64,000 nucleotides of DNA, from NCBI GenBank assembly GCA_948602995.1, contig CAPEBR010000011.1:1-64000 (forward strand), written 5' to 3'. Under the pieces are notes generated by a model that saw nothing but the letters and a program-made list of their open reading frames with translations, did not search any database and was not told the origin of the DNA. Of this stretch, positions 25,141-33,742 are shown piece after piece (the stretch's first letter is position 1; every line of letters starts with the position of its first letter). The DNA is from an uncultured Dorea sp. (GTDB taxonomy: Bacteria > Bacillota > Clostridia > Lachnospirales > Lachnospiraceae). The position numbers were made by a program, and so were the translations under genes.

Positions 25141-25863
25141 ATGATACATGTATTGATTTTGGAGGATGATCATGTTTCAAGAGAGGCGCTTTCCAGGATT
25201 TTAGCCGAATACCAGACAGGAATCAGCGTGCATGCCGCCTCCACTTATGAGGAGGCAAAGAAACTGCTGGGCCAGGAGATCCGGTACGATCTGTTTCTTC
25301 TGGATGTGAACCTGGGAGGAGAGAACCGGGAAGATATCGGCGGCATTCTGTTTGCCAGAGAGATCAGGGAGCAGTTCCGGTATACTTTTACCCCGATTGT
25401 CATGATCACGGCAATCGGGGCTCTGGAGATGCAGGCATACCGGGAGCTTCACTGTTATCAGTATATTATGAAGCCTTTTTCATCTGGGCAGGTCCAGGAG
25501 GTTGTGAAGAAGGTGTTGGAGAAGGAAAGACAGAAGCAGCCTCCCTTCATAATTGTAAAAAGGGACGGCGTCAATTACCAGGTAAAATGTGAGGATATCC
25601 GCTACATAGAGGCCATTCACAGGGGCATCCGCCTTCATCTGAAAAGCGGAAACTGGGATATTCCATATACGACTCTTAAGCAGATTCTTTTAAAGGTTCC
25701 AGAGGGTATGTTTCAGCAGTGCCACCGGATCTATGCAGTAAACCGGAGAGAGGTAGAATACTATGACACTGTGAACCGCATCGTGAAGCTTAAGGATTGT
25801 GGGGATGTGATTGAGATCGGCGTAACATACAAGACAGAGATTGGGAGGCTTTTAAGTGATTAG
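25141..25863 (+). CDS. LytTR-type response regulator (AgrA-like)
   Basis: 240-residue regulator. Receiver at 1-125 with Asp9-Asp10 and phospho-acceptor Asp55 (FLLDVNLGG), then LytTR DNA-binding domain (about 140-238; IIVKRDGVNYQVKCEDIRYI and CHRIYAVNRREVEYYDT). AgrA/ComE-like regulators read signals of peptide-sensing kinases; the kinase gene overlaps by 8 bp. GAGGAGGGGCGGC precedes the ATG. No AgrB or AgrD-like gene is present here. Confidence 0.9.
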   Translation: MIHVLILEDDHVSREALSRILAEYQTGISVHAASTYEEAKKLLGQEIRYDLFLLDVNLGGENREDIGGILFAREIREQFRYTFTPIVMITAIGALEMQAYRELHCYQYIMKPFSSGQVQEVVKKVLEKERQKQPPFIIVKRDGVNYQVKCEDIRYIEAIHRGIRLHLKSGNWDIPYTTLKQILLKVPEGMFQQCHRIYAVNRREVEYYDTVNRIVKLKDCGDVIEIGVTYKTEIGRLLSD

Positions 25864-26707
25864 CTGGGTAAGAAGATTTTTATACCGTATCTTCTGTGTA
25901 ATTGCCATGCTGGTATCCGTCTATCTGATTGTAGACTTCCAAATCAGCGGCACCTTTGATTACCGCGTATTCATCATGTTTCTTCTCCTCACAGTAGTCG
26001 AAATCTGGGGGCTCATAGACTGGCGCAGGAATTATCTGCTCATGAAGCAGAAGGAATCCGAATTAAAGCTATACCAGCATTATATCCAGCCTCTTGAGGA
26101 GCTGGTAAAAGAGATTCGCGCCAGGCAGCATGAATTCGATAATCATATTAATGCCATCCTGAATATGCACCTGACAGTAGGAGACTATGACGGGCTTGTG
26201 GCATGTCAGTCCTCCTATATTACAGAGATTATCAGGGACGATGCGACCAGAAGCTATCTGCCTCTTCTCAGAATCAGCGATAAGGTGCTGGCGGGATTCC
26301 TCTACAGTAAGATTGTCCGTGCACCGGCTTATGTAAAGACGGAAGTGGAAGTAAAAAGCCTGGAGATCATATCCGGGATCTCAGAGCATCATCTGATTGA
26401 GATTGTAGGAACCCTGGTGGACAATGCTTACGAAGCGTGCAGCAGAGAAAGAAATCATGTACGCATGGAGCTGGATTCAAAGGATGACCATCTGGTCTTC
26501 ATCATCAAAAACCAGGTTCAAGATATCAGTATGGACAATCTGCAGAAATTTTTCGAGAAAGGCTACTCCACAAAGAGCAGGGCAGGAGACCGGGGATTAG
26601 GGCTCTATAACGCAAAAGCCTTGATTGAACGCTATAAAGGGACCATTACCGTGAGCCAGGATAAAGAGCAGGAACAGAACTATCTGACGATCATGGTAAA
26701 TATTTAA
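25856..26707 (+). CDS. GHKL-type sensor histidine kinase (AgrC-like)
   Basis: 283-residue kinase starting with GTG inside the regulator gene. Two N-terminal hydrophobic segments (about 5-25 and 34-54) are far fewer than the six of AgrC, so the signal may be sensed differently. A dimerisation helix with RQHEFDNHINAILNMH holds the phospho-acceptor His. The GHKL ATPase domain (IVGTLVDNAYEACS, GDRGLGLYNAKALIERY) is intact. The stop is 3 bp before a palindromic terminator. Confidence 0.88.
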   Translation: MISWVRRFLYRIFCVIAMLVSVYLIVDFQISGTFDYRVFIMFLLLTVVEIWGLIDWRRNYLLMKQKESELKLYQHYIQPLEELVKEIRARQHEFDNHINAILNMHLTVGDYDGLVACQSSYITEIIRDDATRSYLPLLRISDKVLAGFLYSKIVRAPAYVKTEVEVKSLEIISGISEHHLIEIVGTLVDNAYEACSRERNHVRMELDSKDDHLVFIIKNQVQDISMDNLQKFFEKGYSTKSRAGDRGLGLYNAKALIERYKGTITVSQDKEQEQNYLTIMVNI

Positions 26708-26709
26708 AA

Positions 26710-26747
26710 TTGGGGACGGGGCAATTCTAAAATTGCCCCGTCCCCAA
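26710..26747. terminator. GGGGACGGGG-type palindrome (copy 2), bidirectional terminator
   Basis: 17-bp perfect arms (26710-26726 / 26731-26747) with loop CTAA. It lies between convergent genes. The minus-strand stop codon of the 1418-residue gene (26727-26729) is in the loop, so its last residues (LGTGQF) are encoded by the repeat itself. Confidence 0.7.
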
Positions 26748-29700
26748 CATGTTTTTATTTGCGGTAGAGAGCATAAGTTTCAGTCTGTTGAGCTGATTTA
26801 CTTCACTTGCTCCCGGGTCGTAATCTATGGCAACAATGTTGGAGTGCGGATAACGTCTTCGAAGCTCTTTGATTACCCCTTTGCCGACTACATGGTTCGG
26901 CAGGCAGGCGAAGGGCTGGGTACATACGATGTTCGGCGCGCCGCTGTGAATCAGCTCCAGCATCTCGCCGGTCAGAAACCAGCCTTCTCCGGTCTGATTT
27001 CCTAGAGACACAATCTCGGATGCCATCTTTCCAAGGTGACGGATATCTGCCGGGGCATCGAAGCGGCTGCTTTCCTGAAAGGCCTGGGAGGCAGGCGCCC
27101 GGAACCATTCGAGTGCCCGGATTCCAAGGTTTGCCATGGCTGCCTTGGATTTCTTAAAGCCAAGCTTTTCTACTTTAAAGTTCTGATTATAGAAGCAGTA
27201 AAAGAGAAAATCCAAAAGATCCGGAACCACTGCTTCCGCACCTTCACTTTCCAGTGTTTCTACCAGATAGTTGTTGGCTGCCGGGAGGAATTTTACAAGG
27301 ATTTCCCCCACAACACCGACACGGGGTTTCTGTATATCCAAAAGCTCTATATTATGGTCAAAATCTCCGATAATATCCCGGCACAGCTTCTTGAAGCGGC
27401 GTCTGGACGGGTAGCCTTCTGACAGGAATTTCTGGCATACCTTTTTCCATTTTTCATGCATGGCATTTACAGAGCCGGGTACTGCCTCATAGGGTCGCAG
27501 CCGGTACACACATTTCATAAAAATGTCGCCGAGGATGACAGCGTAAATACCTCTGAGCAGGAGAAGCGGCGTAAGCTTAAAGCCCGGATTACCCTCCAGT
27601 CCGCTTAAGTTAATGGATATGACAGGAATGTGTTCATATCCGGCTTTTTTAAGCGCCCGTCTGATGAAACCTATGTAGTTGGAAGCACGGCAGCCCCCTC
27701 CGGTCTGGCTGATGATGACTGCAATCTTGTCGGTATCGTATTCGCCGGAAAGAATGGCTTCCATAATCTGCCCGACTACCATAAGAGAAGGGTAGCAGGC
27801 ATCATTATTTACATATTTTAATCCCACATCTACCGCCCGCTTATTGTCATTGGGGAGAACCTTAATCCGGTAGCCCGACGCAGCAAATGCCGGTTCTAGA
27901 AGTTCAAAATGAATCGGGGACATCTGTGGGCAAAGGATAGTGTAATCCTTTCGCATCTCCTGGGTAAAGGCAACCTTGGTAATGGCAGAGGAATAGATGG
28001 CACGGGGCTCTTTTCTCTGCTCCCTTACGCGGATTGCAGCCAGGAGGGAACGCACACGGATTCTTGCGGCGCCTAGATTATTTACCTCATCTATTTTAAG
28101 AGAAGTGTAAATCTTGTCAGAGCCGGTCAGAATATCAGCCACCTGGTCGGTGGTGACGGCATCTAACCCGCAGCCGAAGGAATTCAGCTGGATTAAGTCC
28201 AGATTATCCTTTGTCTTTACAAAATTAGCCGCCGCATACAGACGCGAATGGTACATCCACTGGTCCATAACATTAAGTGGGCGCTCTGCCGGATGGAGGT
28301 GGGAAATGGAATCCTCCGTCAGCACGGCGATATTGTAGGAGTTTACAAGCTCCGGGATGCCGTGATTCACTTCCGGGTCAATATGATAGGGCCGGCCGGC
28401 AAGGACAATCCCCCTGTTTCCGGTCCGGTCCAGGTATTCCACGGTCTCCTCGCCTTTACGGCGCATATCTGCACGGCAGCTTTCAAGCTCTGTCCATGCG
28501 GCATGCACCGCAGACCGGATCTCGCCGGCAGACAGGGAGAATTTTTCGGAAAGCTCCTGGATGAGCCGGGAGGAGATGGTCTCCTCATTTTTCAAGGAGA
28601 GGAACGGGTGAATAAAATCTACCTCTCCGTGCACGATTGTATCAATATTATTTTTAATATTCTCCGGATAGGAGGTTACAATGGGGCAGTTGTAGTGGTT
28701 GCTGGCATCCGCAAACTCATTTCTCTCATAAGGAATACTTGGGTAAAAGATATGCTGGATTCCTTTATTTATGAGCCACTGCACATGTCCATGGGCGAGC
28801 TTTGCCGGATAACACTCGGATTCACTGGGAATGCTGTCAATACCAAGCTCATAGATCTTTCTCGTGGATGCAGGAGAAAGAACTACACGAAAGCCCAGAG
28901 TGTGGAAGAAGGTAAACCAGAACGGATAGTTCTCATACATATTCAGTACGCGGGGAATACCGATCGTTCCCCGTTTTGCCTCCTCCTCCCTGAGGGGCGT
29001 ATAGTCAAAATAGCGTTTCAGCTTATATTCAAACAAATTGGGCAGATGATTTTCAGATTTTTCCTTTCCAAGACCTCGTTCGCAGCGGTTCCCGGTAATA
29101 AACTTTCTGCCTCCGCTGAAATGATTGATGGTCAGCCGGCAGTTGTTTGTACATCCCCGGCACTTGGTCATGGTGGTGGAATAATCCAGGGATTCAATAT
29201 CTTCAATGGAAAGCATGGTAGTGCCTTCACATTCCCGATAACGTTCCCGGGCAATCAGGGCTGCTCCGAAGGCTCCCATGATTCCTGCAATATCCGGACG
29301 GATGACCTGGCAGCCGGCAATTTTTTCAAAGCTTCGCAGGACGGCGTCATTATAAAAGGTACCGCCCTGCACTACAATGTGGCTTCCAAGCTCGGAGGCA
29401 TCCGACACTTTGATCACTTTAAATAAGGCATTCTTTATGACAGAATAGGCAAGGCCTGCAGAAATATCTGCAACTGCGGCCCCCTCTTTTTGTGCCTGCT
29501 TTACCTTGGAGTTCATGAAAACGGTACAGCGTGTGCCCAGGTCAATCGGATGGCTTGCAAAGATTGCCTCATGGGCAAAATCCTCTACCGAATAATTTAG
29601 CGATTTGGCAAAGGTTTCAATAAAAGAGCCGCAGCCCGAGGAGCAGGCCTCATTGAGCTGGACGCTGTCTACCGTCTGATTTTTAATCTTAATGCACTTC

Positions 29701-30983
29701 ATATCCTGCCCTCCAATGTCCAGGATGCAGTCTACATCAGGCTCAAAGAAAGAGGCCGCATAATAATGTGATACCGTCTCCACTTCCCCTTCATCAAGAA
29801 GAAGAGCCGCCTGAATCAGAGCCTCGCCGTAGCCGGTGGAACAGGAGTGTACGATCTGGACATCTTCCGGAAGCTGACTGTAAATATCTTTGATGGCACG
29901 GATGGTAGTACCAAGAGGATCCCCTTCATTATTCTGATAAAAGGAATATAGAAGCGTTCCGTCCCCGCCTACAAGCGCAGCCTTTGTGGTAGTGGAGCCT
30001 GCATCAATTCCAAGAAAAGCCTTTCCTTTATAAGACGCAAGATCCTTAAAAGGAACCTGGTGCTTTGCATGACGGTTTTTAAAGGAATGGTAATCCTCCT
30101 CTGTGGCAAAGAGTGGTTCCATGCGGTCTACCTCAAAGTCCATCTTGATCTTCCGGTCAAGACGGTTCTGCATTTCCTGGAGAGGAACACGCAGATCCTT
30201 TTTTGAATTCAATGCAGAGCCGATGGCGGCAAACAGATGGGAATGGTTCGGGGCGATGGTATGCTCGTCATCCAGCTTCAGGGTACGGACAAAGGCCTCC
30301 TTTAGCTCAGATAAGAAATGGAGGGGACCGCCGAGGAAGGCAACGTGTCCCCGGATGGGCTTTCCACAGGCAAGACCGCTGATAGTCTGATTTACCACGG
30401 CCTGGAAGATGGAAGCTGCCAGATCTTCTTTGGCAGCCCCCTCATTAATCAGGGGCTGGATATCGGTCTTTGCAAATACGCCGCATCTTGCTGCAATCGG
30501 GTACATGGCTTTATATTTTTTTGCATAATCATTCAGTCCGGAAGCATCCGTCTGGAGGAGGGATGCCATCTGGTCAATAAAGGAGCCGGTGCCTCCGGCG
30601 CATACGCCGTTCATGCGCTGCTCCACATTCCCGCCCTCAAAGTAGATAATTTTGGCATCCTCGCCTCCCAGTTCAATGGCAACATCTGTCTGGGGGGCAT
30701 AATCCTGAAGTGCTGTGGATACTGCAATTACTTCCTGCACAAAGGGGACTCCAAGATGCCTGGCAAGTGTAAGGCCTCCGGAACCGGTAATAACAGGAGA
30801 TGCAGTTACTGTTCCAAGTTTATAAATCGCGCGTCCTAAAAGGTCTGACAGGGTCTCCTGAATATTTGCAAAATGTCTCTCATAATCGGAAAATACCACT
30901 TCATTGCCGGAATCCAGTAAAGCAATCTTCACTGTCGTGGAACCAATATCAATTCCAAGAGTGTATAGCTCTTTCCTGCTCAT
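26727..30983 (-). CDS. Giant 2-hydroxyacyl-CoA dehydratase activase/dehydratase-like fusion protein
   Basis: 1418-residue cytosolic protein. Two BadF/BcrA/HgdC-type ATPase domains occur in tandem: the first (about 5-265) has GIDIGSTT at 10-17 and the Fe-S Cys128 in CAGGTGSF; the second (about 320-585) has LGIDAGSTTTKAAL and ACSSGCGSF. A Cys-rich linker (KCRGCTNNCRL) and a DUF2229 domain (about 670-890, MYENYPFWFTFFHTLGF and PSESECYPAKLAHGH) precede a C-terminal HgdB/C-like region (about 1010-1400, YTILCPQMSPIHFELLEPAF and NNDACYPSL). Homologous large proteins are widespread in Firmicutes and presumed ATP-driven one-electron activators of Fe-S enzymes; the substrate is unknown. AAAGGAG precedes the ATG. 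The predicted leader contains the structured element at 31049-31212. Confidence 0.88.
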   Translation of the reverse strand: MSRKELYTLGIDIGSTTVKIALLDSGNEVVFSDYERHFANIQETLSDLLGRAIYKLGTVTASPVITGSGGLTLARHLGVPFVQEVIAVSTALQDYAPQTDVAIELGGEDAKIIYFEGGNVEQRMNGVCAGGTGSFIDQMASLLQTDASGLNDYAKKYKAMYPIAARCGVFAKTDIQPLINEGAAKEDLAASIFQAVVNQTISGLACGKPIRGHVAFLGGPLHFLSELKEAFVRTLKLDDEHTIAPNHSHLFAAIGSALNSKKDLRVPLQEMQNRLDRKIKMDFEVDRMEPLFATEEDYHSFKNRHAKHQVPFKDLASYKGKAFLGIDAGSTTTKAALVGGDGTLLYSFYQNNEGDPLGTTIRAIKDIYSQLPEDVQIVHSCSTGYGEALIQAALLLDEGEVETVSHYYAASFFEPDVDCILDIGGQDMKCIKIKNQTVDSVQLNEACSSGCGSFIETFAKSLNYSVEDFAHEAIFASHPIDLGTRCTVFMNSKVKQAQKEGAAVADISAGLAYSVIKNALFKVIKVSDASELGSHIVVQGGTFYNDAVLRSFEKIAGCQVIRPDIAGIMGAFGAALIARERYRECEGTTMLSIEDIESLDYSTTMTKCRGCTNNCRLTINHFSGGRKFITGNRCERGLGKEKSENHLPNLFEYKLKRYFDYTPLREEEAKRGTIGIPRVLNMYENYPFWFTFFHTLGFRVVLSPASTRKIYELGIDSIPSESECYPAKLAHGHVQWLINKGIQHIFYPSIPYERNEFADASNHYNCPIVTSYPENIKNNIDTIVHGEVDFIHPFLSLKNEETISSRLIQELSEKFSLSAGEIRSAVHAAWTELESCRADMRRKGEETVEYLDRTGNRGIVLAGRPYHIDPEVNHGIPELVNSYNIAVLTEDSISHLHPAERPLNVMDQWMYHSRLYAAANFVKTKDNLDLIQLNSFGCGLDAVTTDQVADILTGSDKIYTSLKIDEVNNLGAARIRVRSLLAAIRVREQRKEPRAIYSSAITKVAFTQEMRKDYTILCPQMSPIHFELLEPAFAASGYRIKVLPNDNKRAVDVGLKYVNNDACYPSLMVVGQIMEAILSGEYDTDKIAVIISQTGGGCRASNYIGFIRRALKKAGYEHIPVISINLSGLEGNPGFKLTPLLLLRGIYAVILGDIFMKCVYRLRPYEAVPGSVNAMHEKWKKVCQKFLSEGYPSRRRFKKLCRDIIGDFDHNIELLDIQKPRVGVVGEILVKFLPAANNYLVETLESEGAEAVVPDLLDFLFYCFYNQNFKVEKLGFKKSKAAMANLGIRALEWFRAPASQAFQESSRFDAPADIRHLGKMASEIVSLGNQTGEGWFLTGEMLELIHSGAPNIVCTQPFACLPNHVVGKGVIKELRRRYPHSNIVAIDYDPGASEVNQLNRLKLMLSTANKNMLGTGQF

Positions 30984-31021
30984 AATATATGTACTCCTTT
31001 TTGTTATTACAAATATGATGT

Positions 31022-31047
31022 AAGCGTCAAAAGGTATTTTGACGCTT
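31022..31047 (-). other. Hairpin in the leader of the activase gene
   Basis: Perfect 11-bp arms AAGCGTCAAAA / TTTTGACGCTT with a 4-nt loop. On the minus-strand transcript it follows the multi-hairpin element and precedes the ribosome binding site by about 25 nt, so it could control read-through or translation. Confidence 0.55.
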
Positions 31048-31048
31048 C

Positions 31049-31212
31049 TGATACACGGATTGTTCCGTGCTTACGCACTCTCACAATCCTAAAACACCTC
31101 GAATCCGCTCATTTTTTCTACGAAAAATGGCTGCTTCCCGGTGTTTTACGCGTCGGGGAGTCATGCTTTTTCATGCAAGCATGAAACGCATGACTTTTTT
31201 ACGCTTGTATCA
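31049..31212 (-). repeat. Long copy of TGATACAAGC multi-hairpin element (possible structured leader RNA)
   Basis: A 7-bp closing stem (31049-31055 / 31206-31212, TGATACA/TGTATCA) encloses three hairpins: GGATTGT/ACAATCC (31057-31063 / 31083-31089) with an inner GTGC/GCAC; TAAAACACC/GGTGTTTTA (31090-31098 / 31140-31148) with an inner CATTTTT/AAAAATG; and GTCATGC/GCATGAC (31160-31166 / 31188-31194) with an inner 8-bp TTTCATGC/GCATGAAA. It lies between the minus-strand promoter (31231-31259) and the activase start, so it would be transcribed as leader. A truncated copy is at 8341-8393. Confidence 0.65.
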
Positions 31213-31230
31213 CAAATATTGAACTGTTAC

Positions 31231-31259
31231 ATTATACGACAAATAATGCAAAAATACAA
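31231..31259 (-). promoter_or_regulatory. Sigma-A promoter of the activase gene
   Basis: On the minus strand TTGTAT (31254-31259), 17-bp spacer, TATAAT (31231-31236). Predicted transcription start near 31224 gives a leader of about 240 nt. Confidence 0.55.
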
Positions 31260-31321
31260 TTCTCAAATTATTGCCAAAATATTAAATCTGCGTAAAAAGT
31301 ATGCAATCTTTTACGGCAGAA

Positions 31322-31350
31322 TTGACAAATAATACTTGAAAAGGTAAAAT
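31322..31350 (+). promoter_or_regulatory. Sigma-A promoter of the rhomboid-like/pyk operon
   Basis: TTGACA (31322-31327), 17-bp spacer, TAAAAT (31345-31350), 65 bp before the first start codon. Probably drives the rhomboid-like gene, pyk, and perhaps xpaC-telA. Confidence 0.65.
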
Positions 31351-31414
31351 TAATGGAGCAACAAAAATGAGGCTGCAAAATAACTGCAGCAAAAAGAGAA
31401 CAGGGAGTATGCGT

Positions 31415-32281
31415 ATGAATTGGTTAGATAAGCTGGAACGGAAATTTGGCAGATATGCCATACCGAATCTGATGTACTATATTATTATTCTTTATGGGAT
31501 TGGCTTTGTACTTGATTTGTTCAATCCGGAGTTTTATAGCAGGTATCTGTGCCTTGATATGGGGGCTGTTTTCCAGGGGCAGGTGTGGAGACTTGTTACC
31601 TTTATAATAGAAGCGCCATCCAACAGTTTGATTTTTATCCTGTTTGTACTGCATCTGTATTATATGATTGGGATGGAGCTTGAGCGGGCATGGGGAACAT
31701 TCCGGTTTAACGTGTATTTTTTCTCGGGCGTGTTTTTCCATATTCTTGCGGCGCTTCTTGTTTATATTGTGACAGAAATTTCGCTCCCCATGAGCGTGTG
31801 GTATCTGAATATGTCCCTGTTTTTTGCCTTTGCAGCCCTGTATCCGAATGTGGAATTCCTGCTGTTTCTGATTCTTCCGGTTAAGGTAAAGTGGCTTGCC
31901 CTTCTTGACGGACTTTATTTTGCCTACGGGATTCTGCAGGCGTTTTTACCGGCCTATGGCGGCGGCATGTTCGGGATTATGTATAAGGCGAATGCGGCGG
32001 CGGCATTTGTGTCCCTGCTTAACTTCCTGATCTTTTTCCTGGGGTCAAGGAATCTGCGTCCCTACAGCCCGGGACAGGTAAAGAGAAAGAGGGAATTTAA
32101 AAAGAATATCCGCAAGGCATCTAAGCCTGTGAACTATGGCGGCGGTGCATCGCATAAATGTGCAGTATGTGGCCGGACAGACCTGGATGATCCCAGTCTG
32201 GAATTCAGGTATTGCTCAAAGTGCAATGGAAATTATGAGTATTGCCAGGAGCACCTGTTTACACACACTCATGTTAAATAA
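31415..32281 (+). CDS. Rhomboid-fold membrane protein lacking catalytic residues, with C-terminal zinc-ribbon-like tail
   Basis: 288-residue protein with about six membrane segments (about 17-215) organised like a rhomboid: amphipathic entry WRLVTFIIEAPSN, then HLYYMIGMELERAWGTFRFN, then SVWYLNMSLFFAFAALYPNVEF. The position of the rhomboid GxSG serine reads NMSL, and no catalytic His is seen in the last helix, so it is probably proteolytically inactive. The tail holds CAVCGRTD, FRYCSKC and YCQEHLFTHTH, a likely zinc-binding module. Start 31415 is chosen over 31367 and 31409 because GGGAG is 7 bp upstream. It sits 20 bp before pyk. Confidence 0.7.
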   Translation: MNWLDKLERKFGRYAIPNLMYYIIILYGIGFVLDLFNPEFYSRYLCLDMGAVFQGQVWRLVTFIIEAPSNSLIFILFVLHLYYMIGMELERAWGTFRFNVYFFSGVFFHILAALLVYIVTEISLPMSVWYLNMSLFFAFAALYPNVEFLLFLILPVKVKWLALLDGLYFAYGILQAFLPAYGGGMFGIMYKANAAAAFVSLLNFLIFFLGSRNLRPYSPGQVKRKREFKKNIRKASKPVNYGGGASHKCAVCGRTDLDDPSLEFRYCSKCNGNYEYCQEHLFTHTHVK

Positions 32282-32301
32282 ATTAGAAAGGAACAGACGA
32301 G

Positions 32302-33738
32302 ATGAAAAAAACGAAGATTATCTGTACGATGGGACCGAACTCTGACAACGAGGAGGTACTAAGAAGCCTTGTGCGCGGCGGGATGGATATTGCCAGGTTT
32401 AATTTTTCGCATGGCACCCATGAAGAGCAGAAGGCAAGGATGGACATGTTAAAAAGGATCCGGGACGAGGAGAAGAAGCCTGTCGCAATCCTTCTGGATA
32501 CCAAAGGGCCGGAGATCCGTACCGGAGTCTTAAAGGAAGGAAAGAAGGTGCATCTGGAGGACGGCGCTCTCTTTACTCTTACGACAGAGGAGATCGAAGG
32601 TGATGAAAACAAGGTCTTTATTACCTATCCGGGTCTTGTAGAGGATGTGCAGATCGGAAGCCGGATTCTGATTGATGATGGTCTGATTGAGTTAAAGGTG
32701 AAGAATAAAAAGGGGCCGGAGATTATCTGCGGAGTTATCAACGGTGGTGAGCTGGGAGAGAGAAAGGGTGTGAACGTTCCGGATGTTCCAGTAAGACTTC
32801 CGGCGATTACAGATAAGGACAGGGACGATATCCGGTTTGGCGTTGAGCAGAAGATTGATTTTATTGCGGCGTCCTTTGTCCGGAATGCAGAGTGTATTCT
32901 GGAGATCCGCTCCTTCCTGAAATCCTGCGATGCGCCGTACATACCTATTATTGCCAAGATTGAGAATGGAGAAGGGATTAAGAATATTGACGAGATTATC
33001 CGCTGTGCGGACGGGGTCATGGTGGCAAGAGGAGACCTTGGCGTGGAGATTCCTGCAGAGGAGGTTCCATATCTCCAGAAGATGATGATACAAAAATGCA
33101 ATGATAATTATAAACCAGTTATTACAGCGACTCAGATGCTGGATTCTATGATGCGCAATCCCCGTCCTACAAGGGCTGAGGTGACGGATGTGGCGAATGC
33201 TGTCTATGACGGGACGGATGCGGTTATGCTCTCAGGAGAGACAGCGGCCGGAAAGTATCCGGTAGAGGCACTTCGTATGATGGTGCACATCGTAGAAAAT
33301 ACAGAAGAGCACCTGGATTATAAGACTATGCTTCAGAAGGCTGAGGAGCATCATTTAAAGAGTGCTTCAAGCGCCCTTGCCCATGCAACTGTGACTACAG
33401 CGCAGAATCTTCAGGCAAAATGCATTATCACTCCGACTGTATCCGGGGCAACAGCGAGAGTCGTATCAAAGTTTAAACCAAAGACGGAGATTATCGGGAT
33501 GTCCCCGAGCGAGGCGACACTTAGGAGAATGCAGATCTACTGGGGCGTAAGGCCGCTGAAGTCAATTGAAGCAGGCTCAACAGACGAGATCTGTAACAGT
33601 GCGCTGGATCTGGTCTGTGCCAAGCAGCTTGCAGAGACCGGGGATGTTGTAGTGCTGACAGCGGGAATCCCTTCCCCCGCAATAGGCGGATACAAGACAG
33701 GCGTCAGCAATATGATGAAGATTACAGTAGTAGAATAA
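32302..33738 (+). CDS. pyk: Pyruvate kinase
   Basis: 478-residue glycolytic enzyme converting phosphoenolpyruvate and ADP to pyruvate and ATP. N-terminal KIICTMGPNS and MDIARFNFSHG, active-site IAKIENGEGIKNIDEI, VARGDLGVEIP, and ATQMLDSM with PTRAEVTDVANAVYDGTDAVMLSGE-type block are all intact, and the C-terminal allosteric domain (about 350-478) is complete. Length is normal for the short form, without the extra PEP-utiliser-like domain seen in some Bacilli. AAAGGAACAGACGAG precedes the ATG. Confidence 0.97.
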   Translation: MKKTKIICTMGPNSDNEEVLRSLVRGGMDIARFNFSHGTHEEQKARMDMLKRIRDEEKKPVAILLDTKGPEIRTGVLKEGKKVHLEDGALFTLTTEEIEGDENKVFITYPGLVEDVQIGSRILIDDGLIELKVKNKKGPEIICGVINGGELGERKGVNVPDVPVRLPAITDKDRDDIRFGVEQKIDFIAASFVRNAECILEIRSFLKSCDAPYIPIIAKIENGEGIKNIDEIIRCADGVMVARGDLGVEIPAEEVPYLQKMMIQKCNDNYKPVITATQMLDSMMRNPRPTRAEVTDVANAVYDGTDAVMLSGETAAGKYPVEALRMMVHIVENTEEHLDYKTMLQKAEEHHLKSASSALAHATVTTAQNLQAKCIITPTVSGATARVVSKFKPKTEIIGMSPSEATLRRMQIYWGVRPLKSIEAGSTDEICNSALDLVCAKQLAETGDVVVLTAGIPSPAIGGYKTGVSNMMKITVVE

Positions 33739-33742
33739 CAGA

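Noticed and set aside
28248..29426. 392-aa plus-strand open frame inside the activase gene.
   Set aside because: Antisense to conserved DUF2229 and activase sequence; the long opening reflects codon bias of the real gene.
30984..31414. Small plus-strand frame (63 aa, 31141-31332) in the gap.
   Set aside because: It runs across the hairpin element and the divergent promoters, lacks a ribosome binding site and resembles no protein.
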